A stretch of DNA of 41,376 bases from the NCBI GenBank assembly GCA_013360495.1, contig JABWBM010000033.1, positions 1-41,376 on the forward strand. The letters are read 5' to 3'. Positions 8,245 through 16,481 of the stretch are shown one piece after another. The position numbers and the translations under genes were made by a program. Numbering within the stretch: position 1 is the stretch's first letter; each line of letters opens with the position of its first letter. Source of the DNA: Planctomycetaceae bacterium (GTDB lineage: Bacteria; Planctomycetota; UBA8742; UBA2392; JABWBM01). The notes beneath the pieces are model-generated. The model saw only the letters and a program-made list of their open reading frames with translations, was not told the DNA's origin and ran no database searches.

Positions 8245-8528
8245 ACGATATTCTTCAACCCGGCGATGTCGGCCCTGTCTTGATCCCGGGAGAGACCGCA
8301 CAGGCCATTATTCTCGCGGTGCGCGAGCTCAATCGCGACGTAGGTGTGGTCGATCGCGGCGGATATGTGCGCGTCAACGTCCCCGGACGGTGCGTGCTGA
8401 CAGCGGAGTCGGTGCGTCACTGGCTCAACGGGCCCTTCGACTTGCCGGGAGACCTGGAGCGCGTCATGCCCTCCTTTAGGGGGAGGATGACGTTGGATGG
8501 CGAAACCGTGTGCTGGAGTGTGGGGTAG
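8241..8528 (+). CDS. tmoD: Monooxygenase effector (coupling) protein (TmoD-like)
   Basis: A 95-aa cofactor-less effector protein of the MmoB/DmpM/TmoD family, which binds the hydroxylase and tunes catalysis and substrate access. The VGPVLIPG start, the VVDRGGYVRVNV strand, the LTAESVRHWLNGPFDLPGDLE helix and a PSFRGRM loop match the pattern of TmoD in order. It begins within the stop of the Rieske gene (ATGA), so translation is probably coupled. Confidence 0.88.
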   Translation: MNDILQPGDVGPVLIPGETAQAIILAVRELNRDVGVVDRGGYVRVNVPGRCVLTAESVRHWLNGPFDLPGDLERVMPSFRGRMTLDGETVCWSVG

Positions 8529-8532
8529 ATCG

Positions 8533-9480
8533 ATGGCAACAGGCCAAAAAACATACTGGCACCTGCTGAGCCAACGGCGGGCCCCATCGGACTACGAGGT
8601 GGTGACATCGCGTCTTCTCTATTATCCGGGCAAGGAACCGGAAGTTCACACGCCTGTGGGCGCGTGGATGGGAAAGCATCGTTCGACCATTCCGCCAGAG
8701 ACGTGGGAACGCTTCAACGATCCGCGTCAAACGACTTACCGTTCCTATACCGAGCTTCAATCCCGGCTGGAGGCCCATATCGATGAAGTGATACGCGCGG
8801 ATGTCTGCGGACCGGTCTCGCGGGATACGCTGGCTCTATTGAAAGCATATGTCGCCCCGCTTCGCTATCCCTGCCACGGCTTGATGATGCTCGCGGCCTA
8901 TGCGGGACATCTCGCGCCGTCGGGAAAAGTGGCTATATGCTTGGCCTTTCAGGCCACTGACGAGCTGCGCCGCATCGACCGGATCACTCAACATGCGGTC
9001 AAACGCCTTGGCGCGGACGCTGTTCGCGCGTCGCGCTTGCATTGGCAAGAAGCAAAAGAATGGCAGCCTCTCCGCAAAGTGATAGAGCGCTTGCTCGTGA
9101 CGTACACATGGGATGAAAGCTTCATTGCGCTCAACCTCGTGCTCAAGCCGCTCATTGATCGCGTGTTCTGCGACCGTCTAGGATCAACTCTTGACGCATG
9201 CGGCGACGGTACGTTCCAACAGATCTTTCGATCTCTGGCTGACGATACGCGTTGGCACCGGGAATGGAGCGCCGCCGCCGTCGGAACCGCGTTCGGTCCC
9301 GGCGAAACGGATGCTGTCCAAAGCGTGGTCGATCGTTGGCTTCCTTCGGTACAGCACGCAGTCGAGGTGTTGGCTGCCTTTGCTTCGAACGATGCCGCAG
9401 CCTCGGACATGAGCGAGTACGCGGTGTTTATAGAGGGGATGGGATTGAATGCGGGGAAAGGCAACGCGTCAAAAACATAG
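8533..9480 (+). CDS. tmoE: Monooxygenase hydroxylase beta subunit (TmoE-like)
   Basis: The beta subunit of the diiron hydroxylase, 315 aa, which packs against the alpha subunit and has lost the iron ligands. The opening TYWHLLSQRRAPSDYEVVTSRLLYY is the TmoE-type N-terminus. The ATG at 8533 is chosen (TGGGG about 7 nt upstream, 4 nt after the preceding stop); an in-frame ATG at 8497 would overlap the effector gene. It is the last recognisable subunit gene. Where a TmoF reductase gene would often follow, a sensor kinase begins. Confidence 0.9.
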   Translation: MATGQKTYWHLLSQRRAPSDYEVVTSRLLYYPGKEPEVHTPVGAWMGKHRSTIPPETWERFNDPRQTTYRSYTELQSRLEAHIDEVIRADVCGPVSRDTLALLKAYVAPLRYPCHGLMMLAAYAGHLAPSGKVAICLAFQATDELRRIDRITQHAVKRLGADAVRASRLHWQEAKEWQPLRKVIERLLVTYTWDESFIALNLVLKPLIDRVFCDRLGSTLDACGDGTFQQIFRSLADDTRWHREWSAAAVGTAFGPGETDAVQSVVDRWLPSVQHAVEVLAAFASNDAAASDMSEYAVFIEGMGLNAGKGNASKT

Positions 9481-9539
9481 GGGCGGGCGTCAGGCGCGTT
9501 TCGCGATCAAGATGAATAGTTTCAGAGTGGGAGGTCGAA

Positions 9540-11081
9540 TTGCAACGGGAGACACCAATTTCGGATCCGGCGCCGGCGGCCGGGTTATCGAAAGCCGTCA
9601 CGCGCTGGCTCGAGTTGGCGTATGGCAGCGGACTGTACGAGGCTTTCGCGGTTGACGGTTCGCGGCGGATTCGATTCGTCAATACCGCGTTGGAACTGGC
9701 GTGTTCCCGGAAACGCGAGGATATTCTCGGCCGCGACATTGCGGACATATTCCCTGTCTATCGGCGTACCTCGTGGGCGGAGCATCTCGATCACGCACTG
9801 AACGGGCGTCATTCCTTTTCAGGAAGCTGCTTTCTCGACCCGGCGGATACAGGAAACGTCACTGTTTCATACGCTCCGTTACCGGGAGAGATGCCGGGAG
9901 CCATCGAAGGCGGCCTCATCGTCCGCCATGCCTCTTATGGGCGCGCTTCGCCTATGGAGCAGCTTCGCGAAACGGAGGACCGGTTCCGGGCAATGGCGAA
10001 TTCGTCGCCGGTATTGCTCTGGATGGCGGGAACAGATTCACTCTGTACCTTTTTCAATCAAACATGGCTGACGTTTACCGGCCGTTCCATGGACGAAGAA
10101 ACCGGTATGGGTTGGGCGGAGGGAGTTCATCCCGAGGACCTTCAATCCTGCGTCGACACGTACATGGAAGCATTCAACGCGCGGAAGGAATTCCGCATGA
10201 CGTACCGCTTGCGCCGGCATGACGGTGAATTCCGCTGGATTCTCGATACCGGAGTCCCCCGCTATTCGCCGCGCGGGGAGTTTCTCGGCTATATCGGCTC
10301 ATGCGTGGATATTTCCGAGCGGATGGAAGCGGAGACCGCGCTGCATGAAACCCTCGAACGCTTGAGCCGCTCCAACACGGAGCTGGAGCGCTTCGCCTAT
10401 GTGGCCTCCCACGATCTTCAGGAGCCGCTCCTCAAGGTGTCATCGTTTTCAGACCTGCTCTCGACCGACTATGGCAAGACCCTGGACGAAGAAGCGCGGA
10501 GTTATCTCGAACGCATCCAACAGGCGTCAAAGCGCATGCGCACGCTGATCGACGACCTGCTCGCGTATTCACGGGTGCGGAACACGGCATGCGTGAAGGA
10601 AGCGGTGGACATGGGCGACGTCGTCGCGGAAGTTCTCAGCGATCTTGACGTTCGCATTCAACAGCTTGGCGCCACCGTCCATGTTGCCAAAGGATTACCG
10701 CTGATCGAGGGCGACGCTGTGCAACTTCGCCAACTCTTGCAGAATCTCGTGAGCAACGCGCTCAAGTTTCACCGGCCGGGGGTGAAGCCGGTTGTTCACA
10801 TCGGGGCTGTGAACTCGGGCACCGGAGCAACGCGCGCCATACTCATCGCCGACAACGGCATCGGTATCGATGCCCGATTTTTCGATCAGATTTTCGAACC
10901 ATTCAAGCGCCTTCACAGCCGCGAATATCCGGAAGGGTCAGGCATTGGACTCGCGATCTGCCGGCGCATCGTCGATAACCATGACGGGCGCATCGAAGTG
11001 AAATCGGAATTGGGGGTTGGCACGGAATTCTTGGTGGCGCTGCCGATCGGACGGCCAACGGAATCCTGCGAAAGCGTATGA
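9540..11081 (+). CDS. PAS-PAS sensor histidine kinase
   Basis: A soluble sensor kinase of 513 aa. Two PAS domains (about 30-135 and 145-265, the second with a PAC-like HDGEFRWILDTGVPRY segment) precede HisKA with His291 in YVASHDLQEPLLKV and an HATPase domain (LLQNLVSNALKF, IADNGIGI, FEPFKRLH, GSGIGLAICRR). The start is a TTG: GGGAGG lies 5 nt upstream and no better codon is near. It begins 59 nt after the monooxygenase beta gene, so it is probably in the same transcript. PAS domains could sense a hydrocarbon, redox state or O2; the ligand is unknown. Its stop overlaps the next kinase (ATGA). Confidence 0.92.
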   Translation: MQRETPISDPAPAAGLSKAVTRWLELAYGSGLYEAFAVDGSRRIRFVNTALELACSRKREDILGRDIADIFPVYRRTSWAEHLDHALNGRHSFSGSCFLDPADTGNVTVSYAPLPGEMPGAIEGGLIVRHASYGRASPMEQLRETEDRFRAMANSSPVLLWMAGTDSLCTFFNQTWLTFTGRSMDEETGMGWAEGVHPEDLQSCVDTYMEAFNARKEFRMTYRLRRHDGEFRWILDTGVPRYSPRGEFLGYIGSCVDISERMEAETALHETLERLSRSNTELERFAYVASHDLQEPLLKVSSFSDLLSTDYGKTLDEEARSYLERIQQASKRMRTLIDDLLAYSRVRNTACVKEAVDMGDVVAEVLSDLDVRIQQLGATVHVAKGLPLIEGDAVQLRQLLQNLVSNALKFHRPGVKPVVHIGAVNSGTGATRAILIADNGIGIDARFFDQIFEPFKRLHSREYPEGSGIGLAICRRIVDNHDGRIEVKSELGVGTEFLVALPIGRPTESCESV

Positions 11082-13303
11082 CCAACGACCGCACCAACGC
11101 GCATCGAAGCCTGTTACCCGCCGGTTGGCACCGCATCGGGACGTGGTTGTTCGCATCCGGAAGCGTGGCAGCGATATGCGTAGCGGACATTGTTCTTCCC
11201 GAATCGGTCCCGGTAATCCTCGCGTATCCGGCGCTCGTGACAATTGTCCGTTCCCGCGCAATGCCGGCGTACGCCGCCTTGTCGACGCTCGGCTTGCTCA
11301 CAGGATTCGTGATTGAACTCAGCGGCTTGTCCTCCGGTGGCTACGCCCTGCATTTGGGCGTACTCGGGCTTGTCTGGCTCATTGTCATCGTGCATTGGTT
11401 CTTGCGAAGCATCCGTATCCGTCACGCGATCACGGAGATGTTTACGGGACAATCGATATTTGCTTCGTGCATTGTCAACGCGGCTGGAAATATCGTCTGG
11501 CTCAATGACACGGCACTCGCGCTTTTTACCGGGACGCTTCGAATTCATCGAGGCCGGCCGGCAACGCTGACATTTCGCGAGACTTTTGGCGAAGAGGCGG
11601 GCGTGCTCTTCCCGAAAGACGCGGCTCCCAACGACCGGTCGCCACAGCGCGTTTCCTGCCGGACACAGAATGAGAAGAAACCGTATACGATTGTCTCGTT
11701 ACCCTTGTTCGTTGATGGCCGCGCGCGTGGCGATCGCCTGATCCTCTGCCGCGAAGACACGACGACGGACCTTCACCGCTGGTTCTCCGAAGTCGTCGTT
11801 GGCATGCCGTATGCTGCCGTTCTGACGGATCTGACTGGGCGCATCCTTCACACCAGCACGAAAACAAACTGGCTTTTCGGGTACAGTCCGGGCGAACTCG
11901 AAGGCAAACCGGTCCACACATTGGTTCCCGAGCGGCATCGTAAGCAGAACGCGCGCTCGCACGAAAGCAGCATCATCCGCCCGACGACCGGGAAGCTTGG
12001 CATGCCGTCGAGTTACACCGGGTTGCGCAAGGATGGCGGCGAATTTCCGATGGAATTCTGGGTCAGCGAAATCGCGTTTCCCGGCGAGACCAGGGTGCTC
12101 TATACGATTGTCGACGCAGGAGAGCGTCGTCGCGCCGAGGCTTGGTTCGAACTCGCGGTCGAGGCCTCTCCGACAGGGATGCTGATGGTGGATTCCGATG
12201 GAAAGATCGTCCTCGTCAATCAACAGATCGAACGGCTCTTCGAATACTCGAAGGACGAATTAATTGACAGCAAGATCGAGTTGCTTGTTCCGGAGCGCTT
12301 TCGCATCCAGCATCCCATGTTACGAGAGCGCTATCTGGAGCGCCCGGAAGTGCGCGCCATGGGCGCGGGCCGGGATCTTTTCGGGCGGCGCAAGGACGGC
12401 AGCGAGTTCCCGGTCGAGATCGGGCTCAATCCTCTGCGCACGTCGGCGGGCGTCATGGTGTTGTGTTCGATTGTCGATATCACCGAGCGAAAGAGCGCCG
12501 AATTCCAGCTTGCCCGCAAAGCCGACGAGCTTCTCCGCACCAATGAGGAACTGGACGACTTCGCGTATGTTGCGTCGCATGATCTTCAGGAGCCGCTGCT
12601 CAAAGTGCAGTCCTTCGGCGACCTGCTCGCGGAGGAGTATGGCGACAAACTGGGCGAAGAGGGCGCCGACTACGTCAAGCGTATGCAAGGGGCGACCCGG
12701 CGCATGAAGACGCTCATCACCGACCTGCTGAATTATTCGCGCGTGAAACGCAGCAAAGAACGGTTCATGCTCGTGGACCTATCCCAAACCGTGCGTGACG
12801 TCCTCGCCGATCTCGAGGTGCGGGTTCAGGAACTCCGCGCGCGTATCAACGTTGGCGAGCTGCCCGAAGTGGAAGCCGATGCGATGCAAATGCGCCAGCT
12901 TCTCCAGAACCTCATCGGTAACGCTCTTAAATACCACCGCAACGGCCATCCCCCTGAAATCGTCGTAGCCGCGAAATCCGGAAAAATCGAGGCAGAAGGC
13001 GGTGATGAGGGAAAAACCGGCCTTGTTCAACAAGCGGCGGAAATTAGTATCCGTGACAACGGCATCGGTTTCGACCAGAAACACGCCGAAGAAATTTTTA
13101 AACCCTTTCGCCGCTTGCACGGTCGCGCTTCGTATGAAGGAACGGGTATCGGCCTCGCCATCTGCAAGAAAATCGTGGAGCGGCACCATGGACAAATACG
13201 CGCTGAAGGCATACCGGACCAAGGAGCGACATTCGTTGTGACGATCCCACTGAAACAGGAATTGCGAGAAACGCGGCGATATGGAGAGCGACAGGACCGA
13301 TAG
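11078..13303 (+). CDS. Membrane-anchored multi-PAS sensor histidine kinase
   Basis: A 741-aa sensor kinase. The N-terminus has about three or four hydrophobic segments between residues 20 and 110, ending in LVWLIVIVHWFLRS. Three PAS domains follow (about 125-230, 235-350, 355-475; the last two with conserved VPERxR motifs), then HisKA with His501 in YVASHDLQEPLLKV and an HATPase domain (LLQNLIGNALKY, IRDNGIGF, FKPFRRLH, GTGIGLAICKK). The kinase core is a close paralogue of the upstream soluble kinase, suggesting local duplication. Its start overlaps that gene by 4 nt, and its end overlaps the next receiver gene by 23 nt. Confidence 0.92.
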   Translation: MTNDRTNAHRSLLPAGWHRIGTWLFASGSVAAICVADIVLPESVPVILAYPALVTIVRSRAMPAYAALSTLGLLTGFVIELSGLSSGGYALHLGVLGLVWLIVIVHWFLRSIRIRHAITEMFTGQSIFASCIVNAAGNIVWLNDTALALFTGTLRIHRGRPATLTFRETFGEEAGVLFPKDAAPNDRSPQRVSCRTQNEKKPYTIVSLPLFVDGRARGDRLILCREDTTTDLHRWFSEVVVGMPYAAVLTDLTGRILHTSTKTNWLFGYSPGELEGKPVHTLVPERHRKQNARSHESSIIRPTTGKLGMPSSYTGLRKDGGEFPMEFWVSEIAFPGETRVLYTIVDAGERRRAEAWFELAVEASPTGMLMVDSDGKIVLVNQQIERLFEYSKDELIDSKIELLVPERFRIQHPMLRERYLERPEVRAMGAGRDLFGRRKDGSEFPVEIGLNPLRTSAGVMVLCSIVDITERKSAEFQLARKADELLRTNEELDDFAYVASHDLQEPLLKVQSFGDLLAEEYGDKLGEEGADYVKRMQGATRRMKTLITDLLNYSRVKRSKERFMLVDLSQTVRDVLADLEVRVQELRARINVGELPEVEADAMQMRQLLQNLIGNALKYHRNGHPPEIVVAAKSGKIEAEGGDEGKTGLVQQAAEISIRDNGIGFDQKHAEEIFKPFRRLHGRASYEGTGIGLAICKKIVERHHGQIRAEGIPDQGATFVVTIPLKQELRETRRYGERQDR

Positions 13304-13727
13304 CACGATTCTGCTTGCGGACGACGATGATGACTTTTGCGTTTTGGCGCGAAAAGCCATGGAGCGCGCGTCTTTCGATGTCGCGCTCAAGACCGTGGAA
13401 AACGGCGACGAACTCCTCAAATTTCTCCGCAAAGAACCGCCTTACGAGGGCGCGCGTACGCCGCGCATGATCCTGCTCGATCTCAATATGCCGAGGAAAG
13501 ACGGGCGTGCGGCGCTGCATGACATTCGCGCCGATCAATCGGTTCGCTTTATTCCTGTGATCGTCCTGACCACATCGCGCGCGGCGAAGGACGTGCTCGC
13601 CTCGTACAAGAACGGCGCCAGCGCGTATATCCCGAAGCCGGACTCCTTCGGGAATCTGGTCAACGTGATGCGCTCCATCAAACAATTCTGGTTCGAAACG
13701 GCGCTACTTCCCGACGCCGGTATTTAG
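13281..13727 (+). CDS. Stand-alone receiver (CheY/Rcp-like) response regulator
   Basis: A single receiver domain of 148 aa: acidic LLADDDDD, phospho-Asp67 in ILLDLNMP, switch Thr in VLTTSR, Lys in YIPKPDS. It belongs to the same Rcp-like subtype as the two receivers at the other end of the island. It starts inside the end of the membrane kinase gene, making that kinase the most likely phosphodonor. No output domain is present, so it must act through protein contacts or as a phosphate shuttle. Confidence 0.9.
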   Translation: MESDRTDSTILLADDDDDFCVLARKAMERASFDVALKTVENGDELLKFLRKEPPYEGARTPRMILLDLNMPRKDGRAALHDIRADQSVRFIPVIVLTTSRAAKDVLASYKNGASAYIPKPDSFGNLVNVMRSIKQFWFETALLPDAGI

Positions 13728-13738
13728 ACGATACGCAT

Positions 13739-14224
13739 TTAAAACTCGAATCTGAATGACACCACGTCCCTGGACAGGATGATGTTTTCGTCGTTGACCT
13801 CGATCGGCAGCACGTTGATGCGGAACTGCGTGCCGATGGCGAAGGATGGCGAAAACCAGAAGTGAACGCCGCCGCCGAATTCGACCAGCAATCCGATGTC
13901 ATCCTGTTCGTCCGCTGGCCCCCCGGGATCCTCGTTCAGGTAGAGGAATCCCGCACCGCCATGAACTGATGGATCGACAATCGGCGTGGCCCAATCGTTG
14001 CTGAAAGGGAAGCGATAGCGCAGGTTGACCGCGGGCGCGATCAATAATTCCTCATCGGAAACCCCAAGCTGCAGCAAGGGGCCAAGCGTCAAATGACGGT
14101 CGAAATCGAACCACAACTCTCCTGCCATCGGGAACATTGACGGCGACGGCGTCAACCTATCCCAACTATCGCCTTGAAATCCACGACTTTCCTGCCACAG
14201 CGGCATAAACGACTCGCATTGCAC
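13739..14224 (-). CDS. Small beta-barrel outer-membrane-type protein
   Basis: A 161-aa protein with alternating-residue strands (LWFDFDRHLTLGPLLQLG, AVNLRYRFPF, HFWFSPSFAIGTQFRINV) and a terminal aromatic FRFEF, the usual recognition end of outer-membrane barrels. The start at 14224 is supported by AGGAGG 10 nt upstream, but the N-terminus shows no signal peptide, which is odd for an exported barrel and may mean N-terminal loss. It converges on the receiver gene, 11 bp away. The function is not recognised; uptake of the monooxygenase substrate is only a guess from position. Confidence 0.6.
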   Translation of the reverse strand: MQCESFMPLWQESRGFQGDSWDRLTPSPSMFPMAGELWFDFDRHLTLGPLLQLGVSDEELLIAPAVNLRYRFPFSNDWATPIVDPSVHGGAGFLYLNEDPGGPADEQDDIGLLVEFGGGVHFWFSPSFAIGTQFRINVLPIEVNDENIILSRDVVSFRFEF

Positions 14225-14337
14225 GGCACCCTCCTTGAGTAAAGAAACACGGTTTCTTCACCTCTCGGATGCTTCCCGTTACAACATGAGACAATCGACA
14301 GACTATTGAACAGCCTTGGTAGTTGTCGTGGCGGCGC

Positions 14338-14366
14338 TTGACAGCGCACGGGATGCTGTTAACTTT
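14338..14366 (+). promoter_or_regulatory. Possible sigma-70 promoter of tRNA-Tyr
   Basis: A consensus -35 (TTGACA, 14338-14343) is followed at 16 nt by TAACTT, a poor -10. It lies about 20-25 nt before the mature tRNA 5' end, a sensible spacing. Confidence is limited by the weak -10. Confidence 0.35.
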
Positions 14367-14388
14367 CGGTTATTCGGACAAGGCACAT

Positions 14389-14475
14389 GGGAGTGCCCCA
14401 GAGATGGCGAACTGGGCCTGACTGTAAATCAGGTGGCTTCGGCCTTAGTGGGTTCGATTCCCTCCACTCCCACCA
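14389..14475 (+). tRNA. tRNA-Tyr (GUA)
   Basis: The acceptor arms GGGAGTG (14389-14395) and CACTCCC (14465-14471) pair fully. The anticodon stem CCTGA/TCAGG encloses loop CTGTAAA with anticodon GTA at 14424-14426. A long variable arm (type II tRNA, as expected for bacterial tRNA-Tyr) and a GGTTCGATTCC T-arm follow. The discriminator A and an encoded CCA end the gene. No integrase or duplicated 3' end is seen nearby. Confidence 0.95.
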
Positions 14476-14688
14476 CCACATCAACCCTTGTATCTCAAGG
14501 CTTTGCGCTCTCCGTTGGAGCCGTTCCCGGAGATTGATCGAATCTCAAGTCATCTAGAACATCACCTAGCTTGGTAGTCGTTGAAGGAGGATGTCTTGCC
14601 ACATCTGTTGAGTACTCTGCCGGAAATCGGAGCACTACGCACTTGACCGGGTAATGGTTTTTGCTTGACACAAAACCAGCACACGGAA

Positions 14689-16197
14689 TCACCCCCAACC
14701 ACCATCTAAAAATGGCGAAACTCTATCAGGCCGTTGAAAAACGGCCTGATATCCGAACCATGGATGGTTCGGCGTTTCGCGAGGTTCATAAAACCGAGCG
14801 AAACGGGAGTTATGGCGAATACGCTTCGCCATAAGCGAGTTGCGCCCGATGAACATAGATGGGAGTTTCCGGGGCCCTATGAAGAGAGTGGCAAACGACA
14901 CCAGCAACAGAAACAAAGCCGTTCCACGACTGGATGTTCCGAGACTGCAGCCCGTCGTTGGAACGTCCGAAAGGAATGGGCCGACGGTGAATTCGTCAGG
15001 AACGCCGCTGTCCGGCTCGTCACTCAGCGCCGACGATTCTTCGATAACCAGAACAAACATCGCGCTTGACGATGCCCCGGCGCCATCGGTCACGGTCGCG
15101 GTGACGAAGTATTGGCCGGATGTTCCGGCGGCGGGAGTTCCTGCCATAGTATTCGCTGTTTGGGTAAGCCCATCAGGCAAGCCGGTGATGGCCCAGGTAT
15201 AGACGCCGTCGCCGCCAGTCGCTTCCAGCGTTACCGGGCCATAGTGTATGGCTTCCTCGCCAGGCGGCAAGTAACTCGTCGTAATCGTCGGGGCGTCAAC
15301 CTCGGCTTCCTGTATGTAGAGCGAAAGGAGCGCCGAATCTGTGTCCGGAGGATCCTGTCCATCCGCCACTGCGACGTTGATCTTGTACGGCCCGGGAATT
15401 TCGGGAGTGCCAAAGACAACCCCGGTTGCGTCGGCCTGAAGACCAGTGGGCAAATCGGTCACTGTCCATTGGTAGGCGCCGTCGCCACCGGTGGCGACAA
15501 GACTCTGCGAATAGAACTCACCGGCGGTCGCCGTTGGAAGGTTGGACGTCAGGATGATTACGTCGGAAAATTCGACCTGAATGACATACTGCTCCGTGTC
15601 TGATGTTGGCGTGCTCCATTCATCCTGAACCGTGACCTCGAACTCATAGGTTCCCCCCGTATCCGGAATTCCCGATAACTTTCCCGTGTCGGGGTTGAGG
15701 TTCAGCCAGCTTGGAAGATCAGGGGAGGAAAACGACAAGCCGCCGTTGGTCGTCGTGTATCCCCCCGCGGTGCCAAGCGTGAATGAGAAGGTTTCGCCCG
15801 TCTCCACCACACCCAAGTCGCTTGGAGAAGTTAATCGTACGGCAGCGTACACCGTCATCGGCAGCGTGATTTCGGCTTTTTGGCCGCCGGGAGGTGACTT
15901 GTCCGTGACGACGATCGTGACTACGTAAACTTGTCCGTCCTTGTGGCCAGTACCCATGTGAGGAACGCCACCTACTTTGAAATCCGTATCGCCAAACCCT
16001 CCTCCATCAATTATTTCGATTCCTGATGGAGCGTCCTTCAGAGACCACACCAGCGGAGGCGTCCCCCCGACAGCTTCGCATGTGACTTGTTCCAGAGCGA
16101 CGCCCTCCATGGCGTCCGGTAGCACTGTCGGCTCTTTAATAGCCAATGCGTACATCGGCGTCGCCGCGAAGACGCACAGGATCATGATCGTTTTCAT
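14689..16197 (-). CDS. Secreted multi-Ig-domain protein with C-terminal sorting tail (copy A)
   Basis: A 502-aa exported protein. The start at 16197 is chosen because it opens a clear signal peptide (KTIMILCVFAATPMYALA) after AAGGG; a longer frame has none. About four putative-Ig (He_PIG-like) repeats follow, with the recurring pattern ATGGDGxYxWxxxxLPxGL...GTPxxxGxY. Near the C-terminus a Cys in TTGCSLGTSSRG precedes a hydrophobic span (ALFLLLVSFATLFI) and GPRK, the layout of a sorted C-terminal anchor. Unusually, about 55 more residues follow, encoded across a four-hairpin cluster; they may come from an insertion that removed the original stop. It follows the vWA gene on the same strand. 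Confidence 0.8.
   Translation of the reverse strand: MKTIMILCVFAATPMYALAIKEPTVLPDAMEGVALEQVTCEAVGGTPPLVWSLKDAPSGIEIIDGGGFGDTDFKVGGVPHMGTGHKDGQVYVVTIVVTDKSPPGGQKAEITLPMTVYAAVRLTSPSDLGVVETGETFSFTLGTAGGYTTTNGGLSFSSPDLPSWLNLNPDTGKLSGIPDTGGTYEFEVTVQDEWSTPTSDTEQYVIQVEFSDVIILTSNLPTATAGEFYSQSLVATGGDGAYQWTVTDLPTGLQADATGVVFGTPEIPGPYKINVAVADGQDPPDTDSALLSLYIQEAEVDAPTITTSYLPPGEEAIHYGPVTLEATGGDGVYTWAITGLPDGLTQTANTMAGTPAAGTSGQYFVTATVTDGAGASSSAMFVLVIEESSALSDEPDSGVPDEFTVGPFLSDVPTTGCSLGTSSRGTALFLLLVSFATLFIGPRKLPSMFIGRNSLMAKRIRHNSRFARFYEPRETPNHPWFGYQAVFQRPDRVSPFLDGGWG
14724..14834. repeat. Cluster of four adjacent perfect hairpins
   Basis: Four inverted repeats of unrelated sequence stand almost end to end. 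14724-14751: TATCAGGCCGTT pairs over 12 bp around a GAAA tetraloop. 14753-14772: CCGAACCA pairs with TGGTTCGG. 14773-14805: CGTTTCGC and an inner GGTT pair with AACC and GCGAAACG. 14810-14834: TTATGGCGAA pairs over 10 bp around TACGC. The cluster lies inside the 3' end of the Ig-domain gene and encodes the part of that protein after its membrane anchor. It lacks T-tracts, so it is not a simple terminator. Confidence 0.75.
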
Positions 16198-16234
16198 GGA
16201 TCGCCCTTGGCTGAACATTTCGTTGCGACAATCA

Positions 16235-16258
16235 GGAACCCCGCCGGAGCGGGGTTCC
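16235..16258. terminator. GC-rich hairpin between the small peptide gene and Ig gene A
   Basis: GGAACCCCGC and GCGGGGTTCC form a perfect 10-bp stem around CGGA. A short T-run follows only on the plus strand, so for the minus-strand genes it is more likely an attenuating or RNA-stabilising hairpin than a strong terminator. Confidence 0.5.
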
Positions 16259-16332
16259 TTTGCATGTGCGCGATACATCGAACGTGGGTCGAGCGGTCTA
16301 TCGCGCCTTTGCCACGAACACCCTTTTCATTC

Positions 16333-16440
16333 CTAAATGCCCTTGCCTTTGCAAGGAACGCCGCCACAGTCCGTCTTCTTGGTGGTCCAACTGATGCCAC
16401 CGATAACCCTCGCCATGTCGTTCGAACAGACAATCTTCAT
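16333..16440 (-). CDS. 35-residue basic Cys-containing peptide
   Basis: A short frame with a strong ribosome site (AAAGGA about 7 nt before the ATG) in the gap between the vWA gene and the Ig gene, on the same strand. The product has an N-terminal half ending in RVIGG, then a basic tail with two Cys (DCGG and PCKG). The Gly-Gly followed by a short Lys/Cys tail resembles the layout of a leader-processed peptide, but no exporter or modification gene is seen. Coding status rests on the ribosome site and position only. Confidence 0.4.
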   Translation of the reverse strand: MKIVCSNDMARVIGGISWTTKKTDCGGVPCKGKGI

Positions 16441-16481
16441 AAACCAGTCCTTTCCAGAATAAGGGGTTTCAAAAACACACA

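Noticed and set aside
14389-14475. tRNA-Tyr as a genomic-island attachment site
   Set aside because: No integrase and no duplicate of the tRNA 3' end were found in the window.
14495-14698. 67-residue frame after tRNA-Tyr
   Set aside because: It has no ribosome site or recognisable content and overlaps the end of Ig gene A.
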